A stretch of DNA of 64,000 nucleotides from CAYVQF01 sp964454015 (lineage in GTDB: Bacteria > Myxococcota_A > Bradymonadia > UBA4248), in the NCBI GenBank assembly GCA_964454015.1, contig CAYVQF010000016.1, positions 1 through 64,000 of the forward strand, written 5' to 3'. Every line of letters begins with the position of its first letter. Within the stretch, counting starts at the first letter, position 1. Under the pieces are notes generated by a model. It was not told the DNA's origin and searched no databases. It saw nothing but the letters and a program-made list of their open reading frames with translations. Made by a program: the position numbers and the translations under genes. Positions 36,053 through 45,114 of this stretch are shown in pieces.

Positions 36053-36943
36053 TTACTCCTTCGTTACTTGAGGCGTGGCGCCTTTGACTGCCTTTGGGCT
36101 CTTGGCGCTTACGGAGCCATTGCCCGTACGGGTCAGGGGGAAAAACTGGATGTTGAGCTGGTAGACACAAGACGGGTCTTGATCGCGATCGCAGCGATCA
36201 AGGAGATGCTCTCGGAGATTGTGAATGCGTTCTTTGACGTCGGCAATGGTCTCCGCCTCGATGCAGATCGTGAGGGCCGAGATGTCGCGCTCCTCGCGGG
36301 GAACCAACTCGATAGACTCACTGGCACGGTCCAGCATCTGGCGGTGAAAGGCTGCCACTGCAAGGGTGTGCACTTCATGGCCTGTGGTCAGACTCGCTTC
36401 ACCTCGGCTGACTTGCCCCTCTGCGTCGCGAAAGAGCAGACCCAACTCAAAGAGGAGGTCGAGGGCGCGTTGGGCTTCACTGACCTTGATGCTGGGCAAA
36501 AGCTGCGTGGCAATCCAGCGCGCGTCAGGGCGAAAGTCGCTGCGGCCGGCCATTTCCCTGATGGCGGGGTAGTACCAATGTGAGAGGTACTCGAAGGCGG
36601 CGCTGTCGATGCGCCGGGCTTGACGGAAGCGCCGACTCGCCGTCACCCGCTCAAAGGCTTCGGTCTTCTCACTCTGGCTCTTGGCCTGATCGAAGATGAC
36701 GAGACTCTCGAAGAAACGCTTCTCTTCGGGGTTGAGGCCGAGTGCCTTCGCGAACTTACCAATACTCTCAGGGCCGAGGTTGCGATCCCCATTGATGACC
36801 AACTTCAGGAAGTTGGGCGATGCGTAGCCTGCTTTTCGAGCGAAATAGCGAAATGAGAATACTTGTGAGCTGCGCTTGGCGGCATCGTAGTAGTCTTGTA
36901 AGTATTGGCGATAATTTACGTATGAAAAGATGTCTGGCTTCAC
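36053..36943 (-). CDS. TIGR02147 family protein (DUF4423-type)
   Basis: 296 residues from GTG 36943 (TTG 36988 is an alternative). The opening DIFSYVNYRQYLQDYYDAAK and FSFRYFARKAGYASPNFLKL are the hallmark of TIGR02147, followed by IGKFAKALGLNPEEKRFFES, LVIFDQAK and a C-terminal domain (SALTICIEAETIADVKERIH). These proteins, common in Fibrobacter and Bdellovibrio-like bacteria, have a helix-turn-helix-like N-terminus and are probably regulators; their target is unknown. Here one precedes the GTDVGNP lipoprotein by 3 bp and may control it. Confidence 0.88.
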   Translation of the reverse strand: MKPDIFSYVNYRQYLQDYYDAAKRSSQVFSFRYFARKAGYASPNFLKLVINGDRNLGPESIGKFAKALGLNPEEKRFFESLVIFDQAKSQSEKTEAFERVTASRRFRQARRIDSAAFEYLSHWYYPAIREMAGRSDFRPDARWIATQLLPSIKVSEAQRALDLLFELGLLFRDAEGQVSRGEASLTTGHEVHTLAVAAFHRQMLDRASESIELVPREERDISALTICIEAETIADVKERIHNLREHLLDRCDRDQDPSCVYQLNIQFFPLTRTGNGSVSAKSPKAVKGATPQVTKE

Positions 36944-37108
36944 GAGGCGAAGAGCTCCACGCTGTCGAATGCGGCGTACCCTGAGCAAAGAATACGATAT
37001 CGAGTGCCATGGTGCAAGGATCGTGGCCGCACCGCAGGGGCCAAGGCTACCGCAGCGTCAGGCACGCTGCCCCGGCAGTGATCCGTGCATGGATTCCCGG
37101 TGGCCGCT

Positions 37109-39580
37109 TCAGACGAGCCCGGCCCACGCGCCATCGCCCCGGGCCAAGGCGGCCACCCAATCGGCGGCTTGCCTGATTTCGTCGACGGCCAGCAGGTGAC
37201 AGGGATGTCCCAGCCGCCGCGCACCGGCGAGGAGGTGTTCGTAGCGGCGCAGGGCAAAAAAGCTGCGCAACAGCGCCGCCGCTGCCAAAGCACCTGCAGG
37301 CGTGTCAGCGCCGATGCTCCTGGCACCGTGGCAGCACAGGAGATGCCCCGTGAGCTGCAGATAAGGAAAATCGATGAGGCCCTCCATGGCGTGCCATATC
37401 GTTTGCCACTGGGGAGGGGACGTGTGCAAGGTCACAGGGGAACAGGTGGGCTGTTGCGTGGCGATCTGGGTGGCTGCGACGAAGAGACCGAGGGGTTGGA
37501 CGTCTGCGGCTGGGCTTGTTCGCCACAGGGGGCCGTCGAGGGTTGACCTCTCGACGCACGCTTCGGTCCAGTAAGCCAGGCGCTCGAGCTCGGCGGCGCC
37601 AGTGGCGTGCTGCTGCAACCAGTCGCGACAGGCGAGGAGGGCTTCGCTGAGTGGCGGTGCCGACAGGGGCGGAAAAATGCGTCGGTCATGGCGGGTGCGA
37701 TTCGCCGTGGTGGGCGCGCCGCGGCGCGCCACCCAGAGGGCCTGTAGGGGGCGGACGTATCGCCCATCGTCGCTGGGATAGATGGGGCAGAGGCCGTGTT
37801 CGTCGGCAGCTTGGGCCAAGGTAGGCGCCCAAGCTTCCAATTCGGCGGCGGTCTTGGCCAAAAAAATCAACTCGACGGCTTGCGCACCGGGAAGGGCGAC
37901 CAAAAAGGAGGCGCTCTCGGTCAAGGCGTAGGCTGTAGGCTGGAGCCCAGACAGGTCCGGAAAGAGGGCCGCAAAGTGGGGAGTGGCGAGGCAGCGGGCT
38001 AGGGCCGGGAGCAGGGGATCGGGCGGGCGGGTCGTCGCGGGCGCCGGAGGCGCAAGCGCCGCGGTATCCTGATCCTGCTCGGCCGCAAAGCGCAGCCAAA
38101 AGGCCAAGAGGTCTTGGTGTGGCTTCGGGACGAGCTCGGAGGTGGCGTTGAAGGCCTCGAAGGCCGCTCGTGGCCCCCGAAGGTTGGCGCAGAGCGCAAT
38201 GGCCTCAGGCGGGAAGGGTTGGGCCATGAGCTCGTCCAGAGCGGCCTGGGCCGCGTTGCGCTGGCCACTGGCCAGGGCGCAGCGGCAGCGGGCGAGTGCG
38301 GCGTAGGTGGGCGCCGTGATGGGGGGGCTGCCCTCTGGGGGGTGGAGCCCGGCGCGTTCCCAGAGCAAGGGGCGGGCCCCCGGGTCGTCATGGTCGCCGC
38401 CATCGCTGTGGGTGAGCAGGGGGAAGGGGTCGCATTCGTGGCGCGCCACCATCTGGCAGGCCTGATCAGCCAGCGCGCTGAGGTCATCATTCCAGGCTGG
38501 CGTCCGCTCCTGCCCTCGGATCGCGCGCAGATGGGCCAAGGTCTGATAGGGCATGGCGAGCTCGTCGAGCAAGATCTCGGCGATATAGGCGTGAATCTCT
38601 AAGCGCTGCGTGGCATCGGCGCATTTGCCCAGGGCGCGTCGGAGGGCTTCGAGCGCCGTCGTCGGCTGGGCGAGGGCGCGGGCCGCCTCGGCGGCTTTGA
38701 TCTCGAAAAATGGCTGACTGGGGCAGCGGCCGGCCCAGCGCTGGGATTGCTGCATGCATTCGTGCCACTCTTGGGCACTGGCGAGGGCGTGGACCTCGTA
38801 GGTGGCGCATGCTTCGGCGCAGGTCTCGTCGAGGGAGATGCTCTGGCGCAGCTTGGCGATGACGCGCAGGGCTTGGTGCGCTTGGCCGGCGTCGATGAGA
38901 CAGTGGGCGGCCGAGAGGGCCGCAAAGGGGTCTCCAGGAAAGGCTTGGTGGGCGCGCAGGAAGGCCTGGGTGGCGCTGGCCGCGTCCCCTTGCTGCAGCC
39001 ATAGCTTGCCGAGGGTGGACCATGGGCGGTACCAACGCGGTGCCCACTGGACGAGGGCGTTGAGGGCCTTCTCCCATTGGCGCACTTCTTCGGGTAGCCA
39101 CGGGCAAGGGGCGAGGACCATCCCCGTGAGGACGTCTCCCAAACGCCGCAGCGCGGCCATGGCTCGAGCGGGGTCTGGGCCCATGGCCTGCGGGTCGCTT
39201 TCGGGCGGCGGCACCTGGGCCTCGCGCATGAGGAGATCCAGGCTGGCTACGTTGAGGAAGTTCAGCCCTTCGGCATCGGCGCCGCGCCAACTCAGGGGCA
39301 CGCCATGGAGCCCGTTGATCGTGGCATTGCGGAGCTTGACCCGTTGCAGGTCAGAGCGGGCGATGGAGACGTCTTCGAGATAGGCGCCGGTGAAATCGGC
39401 GCCGCTCAGATTGGCGTCGTCGAAGCGAACGTGGCGCAAGCGCAGGCCGCGCCAGGAGGTTTGGGCCAGTTGCTGTCCGCTGTAGTCGATGTGTGCCACG
39501 TCGGCTTCGGCCACAGGAGAGGCCTCTTGCGTGTTCCTGTCGGCCTTGGTGCGGGGCTTGTTGGGCGGCGTGCTGGCCAT
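37109..39580 (-). CDS. Pentapeptide-repeat and TPR protein of unknown function
   Basis: 823 residues; ATG 39580 has AAGGA at 7 nt. After a hydrophilic start, residues 30-110 hold pentapeptide repeats with the A(D/N)LxX pattern: HVRFDDANLSGADFTGAYLE, SIARSDLQRVKLRNATINGL. The middle is a TPR region (WSTLGKLWLQQGDAASATQA, AALSAAHCLIDAGQAHQALR). The last 350 residues include several Cys/His but no domain I can name. There is no signal peptide, so it is probably cytoplasmic. It is divergent from the helical repeat protein at 39827. Confidence 0.75.
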   Translation of the reverse strand: MASTPPNKPRTKADRNTQEASPVAEADVAHIDYSGQQLAQTSWRGLRLRHVRFDDANLSGADFTGAYLEDVSIARSDLQRVKLRNATINGLHGVPLSWRGADAEGLNFLNVASLDLLMREAQVPPPESDPQAMGPDPARAMAALRRLGDVLTGMVLAPCPWLPEEVRQWEKALNALVQWAPRWYRPWSTLGKLWLQQGDAASATQAFLRAHQAFPGDPFAALSAAHCLIDAGQAHQALRVIAKLRQSISLDETCAEACATYEVHALASAQEWHECMQQSQRWAGRCPSQPFFEIKAAEAARALAQPTTALEALRRALGKCADATQRLEIHAYIAEILLDELAMPYQTLAHLRAIRGQERTPAWNDDLSALADQACQMVARHECDPFPLLTHSDGGDHDDPGARPLLWERAGLHPPEGSPPITAPTYAALARCRCALASGQRNAAQAALDELMAQPFPPEAIALCANLRGPRAAFEAFNATSELVPKPHQDLLAFWLRFAAEQDQDTAALAPPAPATTRPPDPLLPALARCLATPHFAALFPDLSGLQPTAYALTESASFLVALPGAQAVELIFLAKTAAELEAWAPTLAQAADEHGLCPIYPSDDGRYVRPLQALWVARRGAPTTANRTRHDRRIFPPLSAPPLSEALLACRDWLQQHATGAAELERLAYWTEACVERSTLDGPLWRTSPAADVQPLGLFVAATQIATQQPTCSPVTLHTSPPQWQTIWHAMEGLIDFPYLQLTGHLLCCHGARSIGADTPAGALAAAALLRSFFALRRYEHLLAGARRLGHPCHLLAVDEIRQAADWVAALARGDGAWAGLV

Positions 39581-39714
39581 GGCATGTCCTTCGCGGTTCG
39601 GACGAGGCGTCACGGGTCTGCAGGACAGGTATAGATGATTGTCTTAGGCAAAGCGATGACCCGCGTGGGCGTAGCGCTCCTGACCGTGCGTGGCGAAGAT
39701 GGCAGCGTGGGGCA

Positions 39715-39744
39715 TTGACACTGGTGATGGGGGCAAACTACACC
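39715..39744 (+). promoter_or_regulatory. Candidate promoter of the helical repeat gene
   Basis: Perfect TTGACA (39715-39720) and, 18 bp on, TACACC (39739-39744), 83 bp before ATG 39827. The -10 is weak. It lies in the 246-bp divergent region. Confidence 0.4.
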
Positions 39745-39826
39745 CATTGCTTTGGGCGGTCGCGTTCCCTTGCCGTGGAGTGGCTGCGGGGCGTGGATGC
39801 AAAACGCTATTGGCGGGAGGTGATTG

Positions 39827-41560
39827 ATGAGCTTTGATGCGCTGTTTGCGGCGACTGAGGCGATGGTAGAGGCGTTGCAGGATGAGGCAAGCCGCGGCAG
39901 AGCGCTCGAGGACTTGGAGGGTTGGTTGAGCGACGCGAGCCTCGAGGGTGGGGCCCACGTCATGCTGCGGGCGGTGGTGGGTCAATCGCTGGCATCCTTG
40001 GACAGCGCGGCGGCGCTCAAGATTCTGCTGTGGCCCGTGCCTGGCGAGGGAGATGATCCCGAGCGCCGCGATGCTGGGTACTTGTGCGAGGTCTATGCAG
40101 CGCGCCTCGAAATGCAGGTCCATGGTGCCGTTGCTGAGGCCCTGGAACGCCTGGAGCGGGTTTTGGCGCGCGCCCTGGCGGCGGGATCGGTGGTGGCAGG
40201 CCTGGCCGAGCTGGAGCTGGTGCAGGTTCATGCGGCGACAGGCGATCTCCTCTCGACGGTAGAGCGGGCGCGGGACCTCTGGCAGCGCATGGTCGACCAT
40301 GGGAGCGCCGACATTGCTGCGGCTGCTGCCTACTTCTGTGGCGTCGCCATGCAGCGTCTGGGGCATGCCCGTGACGCCTTGCCTGTGTTAGAGGCAGGCG
40401 TGATGGCGCTGGGCGAGGTCAGCGGGCTGAACGCGGCGGAGCGGCAGAGCGCCGCGGTGGACTTGGTGACCCTGGAGATTGATCTCAATCGCGAGGCTGC
40501 TGTCGTGGCCCTGGAGTGTGGCGACATCGACAAGGCGCAGCACTACGGCGAGAGGTTGGCTGCCATGGAGACGCCAATGGGCGCGGCGGAAGAGGGGCGG
40601 CGTGACTTGGCGCTTCATTTGGTGCGGGCGCTGGTGGCTGACGCCGCTGACGCGGGCGATGCCGACGCGGTGTTGAGCGCGGCGCTGGAAGTAGCCCTGA
40701 GCTGGGAAGAGGCGTCGGCTGAGGTCGCGCGGGGGCATGTGGTGCCGTTGCTGATGTTGAAGGCGCGTCGCGCCGAAGGGGCCCGAGCGCAGTGTGCCGT
40801 ATTGCGTGAAGTCTATGGTCGCGTTGGTGCGACTGAGGCCGATGGGGTGGCGGTGGCGCTGTTGTTGGCGCGCTCGCTCATGGGGCTGGGAGAGAGAGCG
40901 GAGGCCAAGGAGATCCTCGATGGGATGGCTCCGGCCGCGCTGGGGGCAGAACAGCGGGCAGAGTGGTCGCGCTTGATGGGGATGTGGGCGGTGCATGCGG
41001 GGGATGAGATCGGGGGCGTGGAGTGGTTGCAGCAAGCAGTGGCGTTGGATAGCCATCAGAACAACTACCGGGCCTTGCTCGGGGATCACTTGCGCTTGGC
41101 CGCGGTCCACCGCCGCTGTGGACGTTTGGCGTTGGCGGCGCAACACCTGCAGGATGCGCAGCGCTGCGGTGGCCTAGGTGGTATCGAAGACCACGCTTTG
41201 TTGATCGAGGCGGCGAACCAGGCGCTCTTGGGTGATGCGGCGGCTCAGTCGGAAGCGTTGCAGCTTCTGCGCGGCTGTTCAGACGCGATGATCCCTGCAG
41301 GCTATTTGGTCAGCCATGCCTTGGTGCTCGCCATGTTGGAGAAAGGTCTGAGCAGCGTCGAGGAGGCCCCAAAGCTGTTGCGTCGCGCCCTGGCTCAGGT
41401 CGAGGGAGACGGGCTGCATCAGCGGGCGTTGGCCTTGCTGGATTGTTTGCAGGGGCTGGGGGTGTCCCTGGACGACGACGAGTTGGCGCGTTTGTCGCGT
41501 TTGCGGGAGGTGTTCCAAGACCGCTTGGAGACGCTCTGGGACGATCCGAAGTGGCTGTAG
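39827..41560 (+). CDS. Helical TPR-like repeat protein
   Basis: 577 residues, ATG 39827 after GGGAGG. Almost entirely alpha-helical with Ala/Leu/Glu-rich antiparallel pairs of TPR type (ALERLERVLARALAAGSVVA, RALVADAADAGDADAVLSAA, RRCGRLALAAQHLQDAQRCG). No signal peptide, membrane helix or catalytic motif. It is probably a scaffold. It is followed, after a weak terminator-like hairpin, by the DUF4157 gene on the same strand, and sits opposite the pentapeptide/TPR gene. Confidence 0.7.
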   Translation: MSFDALFAATEAMVEALQDEASRGRALEDLEGWLSDASLEGGAHVMLRAVVGQSLASLDSAAALKILLWPVPGEGDDPERRDAGYLCEVYAARLEMQVHGAVAEALERLERVLARALAAGSVVAGLAELELVQVHAATGDLLSTVERARDLWQRMVDHGSADIAAAAAYFCGVAMQRLGHARDALPVLEAGVMALGEVSGLNAAERQSAAVDLVTLEIDLNREAAVVALECGDIDKAQHYGERLAAMETPMGAAEEGRRDLALHLVRALVADAADAGDADAVLSAALEVALSWEEASAEVARGHVVPLLMLKARRAEGARAQCAVLREVYGRVGATEADGVAVALLLARSLMGLGERAEAKEILDGMAPAALGAEQRAEWSRLMGMWAVHAGDEIGGVEWLQQAVALDSHQNNYRALLGDHLRLAAVHRRCGRLALAAQHLQDAQRCGGLGGIEDHALLIEAANQALLGDAAAQSEALQLLRGCSDAMIPAGYLVSHALVLAMLEKGLSSVEEAPKLLRRALAQVEGDGLHQRALALLDCLQGLGVSLDDDELARLSRLREVFQDRLETLWDDPKWL

Positions 41561-41584
41561 CGTCACCCGGACGCGACGCTTTTT
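41560..41584 (+). terminator. Weak intrinsic terminator after the helical repeat gene
   Basis: GCGTC (41560-41564) pairs with GACGC (41575-41579), followed by TTTTT (41580-41584). The stem is only 5 bp. The 223 bp that follow, up to the DUF4157 start, show no other gene. Confidence 0.35.
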
Positions 41585-41807
41585 CTCCTCCTGAGACTTG
41601 GCGTCAATGTTGCTTGGCTTTTGGTGCTTTGGGGCTTTGGCGCGTTACCGCAGGTGATGCGGTGCCGGATGCAACCACAGTCTCAGCACGATGCCGTTGT
41701 GGCGAGTTCTGCGCGAGTGTGACAAGTCGTCTCAGTGTTGGGTGACAGGACAGACCTTCTGGCCCCGTGAATGGGTCGCTGAAGGTAGTGAGAGAGGGAG
41801 GAAGGCC

Positions 41808-43256
41808 GTGGCAGATGAACAGAAGCTCATGAGCCCCGAAGAAGCAGCCGCGTTGGCCTCACAAGCCCCCCCCCACCGTGATCTTGGCACCAAGGATGGG
41901 CCTGAGGGTGGTGGCGGTGCTGAGGCTGGTGTCGTTGAGAGCGCCGAGGTGGCTGACAAAGCTGACATGGGCAAAGGGGCGGAGCCCTTGGCCCAAGGCG
42001 AGCACGAGAAGGAAGGTGGGGAGGCGAGCCAGGAAGAGCTCGTGCCGCTACCTTCAGATATTCAAGTCCAGTTTCCCGATGTCGACTTGTCGGGGGTGAC
42101 GGTGGTACTCAATTCTCCCCAAGCTGAGGAGAAGGGGGTCGATGGTTTTGCCTTAGGGACGGTCATCCACGTCGCGCCCAATGTAGCGGACCAGAAAGCC
42201 GTGCTGCGCCATGAGGCGGCGCATGTCGTGCAACAGATGAAGGGCGACGAGACGGCGAAGCGTGAAGCCGGTGAGGAACTGGACAAGGCCGACGCCAGCG
42301 AGCTAGATGCTGCCAAGGGCGCGGACGGCGAGGGCCAGGAGGGTCAAGGCGAGCCGGCTGGTCAGGAAAAAGGCCAGGCGGCGGGGCCAGCCGCGGCCGA
42401 GCCTGAGAAGGACGGTGGCGCACCCCAGGCAGAGCTGGAGGGAGAAGCCTCGGCGGCAGAGGGCGGGCAGGCGACGCCTGAAACCGCGTTGAGCGCTGCG
42501 CCGACTGGTGAGGCCCAGAATCGCGAGACGGAGACGACGGAGTCGCGCTTACCGGCCGCTTCATTCACGATCGAGAATGGTGCCGTGCGTTTGGATTCCA
42601 TCGCCGGAGAGATTTCTCAAGACATTCTCGAGGCGGAGTGGCAGGAGCGCACCATCTTCGAGGGCAACCACACCTTCCGCTTCCCTGCTTTTCCTGTGGC
42701 TGGGGTTTATGTGGCGGCGGGGGTTGCGTTCAAGCCGTCGGCCTCGCTGAGCATCCGCGGCCAGTACAGTTGGAACGCTGGCGATCGCGAGTACTCGGTA
42801 ACGGGCGCGATTGTGGGTTCGATTTCGGGCGCGCTGACGGGCTATGTCGAGGGTGGCGCGGCGTTGGATGCGGTGATTCAGGCCGGTGGTGTTGGTCTGC
42901 GCGGCTCACTCACGGCGTCGGCGACGGCCTCGGTGAGCCGTTCGGTCCGTTTCACCTACAAGCCGGGTCAGGGCTTCAATTGGGCGGTGACGCCCTTTGA
43001 CATCGACATTGCGGCCCAATTGCAGGCTGCCTTGACCTTGCGCAGTTGGACGCGCGGCTGGTTTTCCAACAAGGCTTGGGAGTGGACCTTTGCCAATCTG
43101 GATATCGCCTATTTGACCGGGGGGAAGGTGATGCTCGAGATGGGTAGCCGCAATGGTCGTGGCGCTGGCGTGACCTTCGCTGGCACGCGTCCAGGTCGGG
43201 TGGGCTGGGGCTCACCTCCTGCTCCCACGGAGCGCAATGGTCGCCGCCTGAACTGA
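41808..43256 (+). CDS. DUF4157 (eCIS-core) HExxH protein with beta-rich C-terminus
   Basis: 482 residues from GTG 41808, preceded by AGGGAGGAAGG. The first 80 residues are acidic and disordered. Residues 81-148 form a DUF4157-type domain: VDLSGVTVVLN, FALGTVIHVAP, VLRHEAAHVVQQMKG, where HEAAH (135-139) is a zinc-protease-like motif. A low-complexity Ala/Gly/Glu linker (150-250) is followed by a C-terminal region of about 220 residues with alternating hydrophobic strands (YVAAGVAFKPSASLSIRGQY, GSISGALTGYVEGGAALDAV). DUF4157 is common beside extracellular contractile injection systems and in toxin-like polymorphic proteins. No sheath, tube or baseplate gene is here, so this is a free-standing member. 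The call on the domain is firm; the function is unknown. Confidence 0.8.
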   Translation: MADEQKLMSPEEAAALASQAPPHRDLGTKDGPEGGGGAEAGVVESAEVADKADMGKGAEPLAQGEHEKEGGEASQEELVPLPSDIQVQFPDVDLSGVTVVLNSPQAEEKGVDGFALGTVIHVAPNVADQKAVLRHEAAHVVQQMKGDETAKREAGEELDKADASELDAAKGADGEGQEGQGEPAGQEKGQAAGPAAAEPEKDGGAPQAELEGEASAAEGGQATPETALSAAPTGEAQNRETETTESRLPAASFTIENGAVRLDSIAGEISQDILEAEWQERTIFEGNHTFRFPAFPVAGVYVAAGVAFKPSASLSIRGQYSWNAGDREYSVTGAIVGSISGALTGYVEGGAALDAVIQAGGVGLRGSLTASATASVSRSVRFTYKPGQGFNWAVTPFDIDIAAQLQAALTLRSWTRGWFSNKAWEWTFANLDIAYLTGGKVMLEMGSRNGRGAGVTFAGTRPGRVGWGSPPAPTERNGRRLN

Positions 43257-43258
43257 TG

Positions 43259-43285
43259 GCCCAAGACGCGCCGAGCGCGCTGGGC
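43259..43285. terminator. Hairpin between convergent genes
   Basis: GCCCA (43259-43263) with TGGGC (43281-43285) outside, and CGCGC (43267-43271) with GCGCG (43275-43279) inside, form an interrupted stem of about 10 pairs, 3 bp after the DUF4157 stop and 15 bp before the convergent gene's end. There is no T-run. Confidence 0.45.
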
Positions 43286-43299
43286 TAATGGGGCGTGGA

Positions 43300-44991
43300 T
43301 CAAAGAAAAGGGTTTCCCTGACCGTCGCTTTGCTCTGCAGGGGTTGCGATCCACCCGTTGCCTAGGTCTTCAGGCAAGTAGCCTTTGAGTGAAGGCGCTG
43401 AGGCGGCGTCCCAGGACCAGGAGAGCACCAGGGAGTCACTCGAAGCAAAGAGCATCTCGCTTGGCTGGTGTAGGGCGGCTGCGCGGATGCCGTCGAGGTG
43501 GCAGATGGGGTCGCGGCGGGGCTGACCATCGAAGGTGTCGAGGAAGTGAACGACGCCGTCGAGGCCCACCGAGAGGAAACCTTGGCCTCCAAGCTGTTCA
43601 AAGAGGCGGCTGACTTTTCCGCGGTGCACGGCGCGGTGCCAGAGGGGCTGGGCTTGGTTCCAGCGCCCAAGTGCCAGGGAGCCATCGGCGAAGGCAGCGA
43701 TGAATCGTTCGCGCACGTGCATGGTGAAGTGGGTCACGGGGCCTCGGCGCCAGGCGCATTTTTCCGCCAGTTCCAGGGTACCGATATCCCAGAGGAGGAT
43801 GGTTCCGTCCTCGCCGCCGCTGGCGAGGAAGCGGCCTTCGGGTAAGAAATGCAGGGCGCTGATGGGGCCGTGGTGGCCGTGGAGCTCACCGAGGGGGCGG
43901 TCCTCTTCAAGTGACCATAGGCGAATGCGCCCGTCGCACTCGCCGGCGGCGAAGATGTAGCCGAAGGGGCTGAAGGCGATGACGGCCTGTTTGGCTCGCA
44001 GCCCGGGCCAGGACTTCAAGCGCTGCCCGGTGGTGACGTCCCAGAGGTGCATGAAGCCGTCGTTGCCGGCCGAGATGAACTCACGGGTGTCTGGTCGGAA
44101 AGCGAGGGCGGTGATGGCCCCGCGCTGGGCGTTGAGCTGATGCAGGGTGGCGCCACTCTCTCGTGCCACGATGTCCACAGAGCCGTCGTATCTGCCGATG
44201 ACCAGGCTTTCGGCCTTGGCGTCGATGGACAAGGCGGTGACGGAGCGCGGATTGATGGGCGGGAGATCGCGTTCGATGGCGCGCAGCACATCGCGCAGGG
44301 CGCAGGCATCGGGGAAGGGCTGCTCTGCTTCAAGGCGGCGACAGCGGTGCAAGACCGCCGCGAAGAGTGGAGAGAGGGGCAGGGCCGTTCGCGGCAGAGC
44401 TTCGTCGGGAGTGCTAAGAGGCTTGCCTGCCAGGATTTCCCGCATGACCTTGCCGAAGCCATGGATGTCTTGGTGGGGCGTGAAAGGTGTCTCGGGACCG
44501 ACTTCGGCGCCAAAGGCCAGGACTTTCACTCTGGGGCTGCCTTGGGCGTCGGGCATGACCAGGAGCTTGCGCGCCGAGAGTGCGCCGTGCCAGAGTCTTT
44601 TCTCGTGCCCACAGGCCAGGGCCTCTGCCATGTCGAGGGCGATGTGGAGGAGGTGATGCTGACTCAGTGGGAGAAAGAGCAGATCTGCCAGTTTGCGCCC
44701 AACCATCCACTCGCGGGCGACATAGTAGAGTCCGGTGTGTGGATCGAAGCCGCCATCGTGGACATGGGGCAAGGCGGGGCTAGAGAGCTGGGCCAGGGTC
44801 AAGGCCTCGCGGTAGGGCGGTGCGTGGGTCAGGTCATCGTGGGTGCAGGGCCACAGCCACAGCGCGACCTCTCGGCGAAGAAAGGTGTCATGGGCGTAGA
44901 AGAAGGCGGCGGCGTCGCTGTGTTCGGCGAGGGCGATGATGTGGTATTTGGCCGCGAAATGCGTGTCGATGTAGGTCGTCGGCTCCCACAT
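43300..44991 (-). CDS. Pseudokinase fused to WD40 repeats
   Basis: 563 residues, ATG 44991 with GAGGAG upstream. The N-terminal 270 residues follow the Ser/Thr kinase order but lack the catalytic residues: the VAIK lysine block reads EVALWLWPC, the HRDLKxxN loop reads HGALSARKLL (about 135-142), and DFG reads LAFG (about 158-161). The helical C-lobe is recognisable (QDIHGFGKVMREILAGKPLS). From about 275, WD40 blades follow: ITALAFRPDTREFISAGNDG, FMHLWDVTTGQRL, ISALHFLPEGRFLASGGEDG, TILLWDIGTLELAEKC. It is probably a scaffold that binds partners through both parts. Confidence 0.85.
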   Translation of the reverse strand: MWEPTTYIDTHFAAKYHIIALAEHSDAAAFFYAHDTFLRREVALWLWPCTHDDLTHAPPYREALTLAQLSSPALPHVHDGGFDPHTGLYYVAREWMVGRKLADLLFLPLSQHHLLHIALDMAEALACGHEKRLWHGALSARKLLVMPDAQGSPRVKVLAFGAEVGPETPFTPHQDIHGFGKVMREILAGKPLSTPDEALPRTALPLSPLFAAVLHRCRRLEAEQPFPDACALRDVLRAIERDLPPINPRSVTALSIDAKAESLVIGRYDGSVDIVARESGATLHQLNAQRGAITALAFRPDTREFISAGNDGFMHLWDVTTGQRLKSWPGLRAKQAVIAFSPFGYIFAAGECDGRIRLWSLEEDRPLGELHGHHGPISALHFLPEGRFLASGGEDGTILLWDIGTLELAEKCAWRRGPVTHFTMHVRERFIAAFADGSLALGRWNQAQPLWHRAVHRGKVSRLFEQLGGQGFLSVGLDGVVHFLDTFDGQPRRDPICHLDGIRAAALHQPSEMLFASSDSLVLSWSWDAASAPSLKGYLPEDLGNGWIATPAEQSDGQGNPFL

Positions 44992-45114
44992 GCCGGGTCG
45001 CTCCTCAAGCAAATAGGTGGCAGCTTCGAGCAGAAAAGTGGCCGACGGGACAGGCGCACCAGTTTTCTATCGTGTGCAGTTGGGGGGTGGGGAGCGGCAA
45101 AAAAGGAGGGGGGG

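Noticed and set aside
37109..44991. An extracellular contractile injection system
   Set aside because: Only a DUF4157 domain is present. No sheath, tube, spike, baseplate or ClpV-like gene was found.
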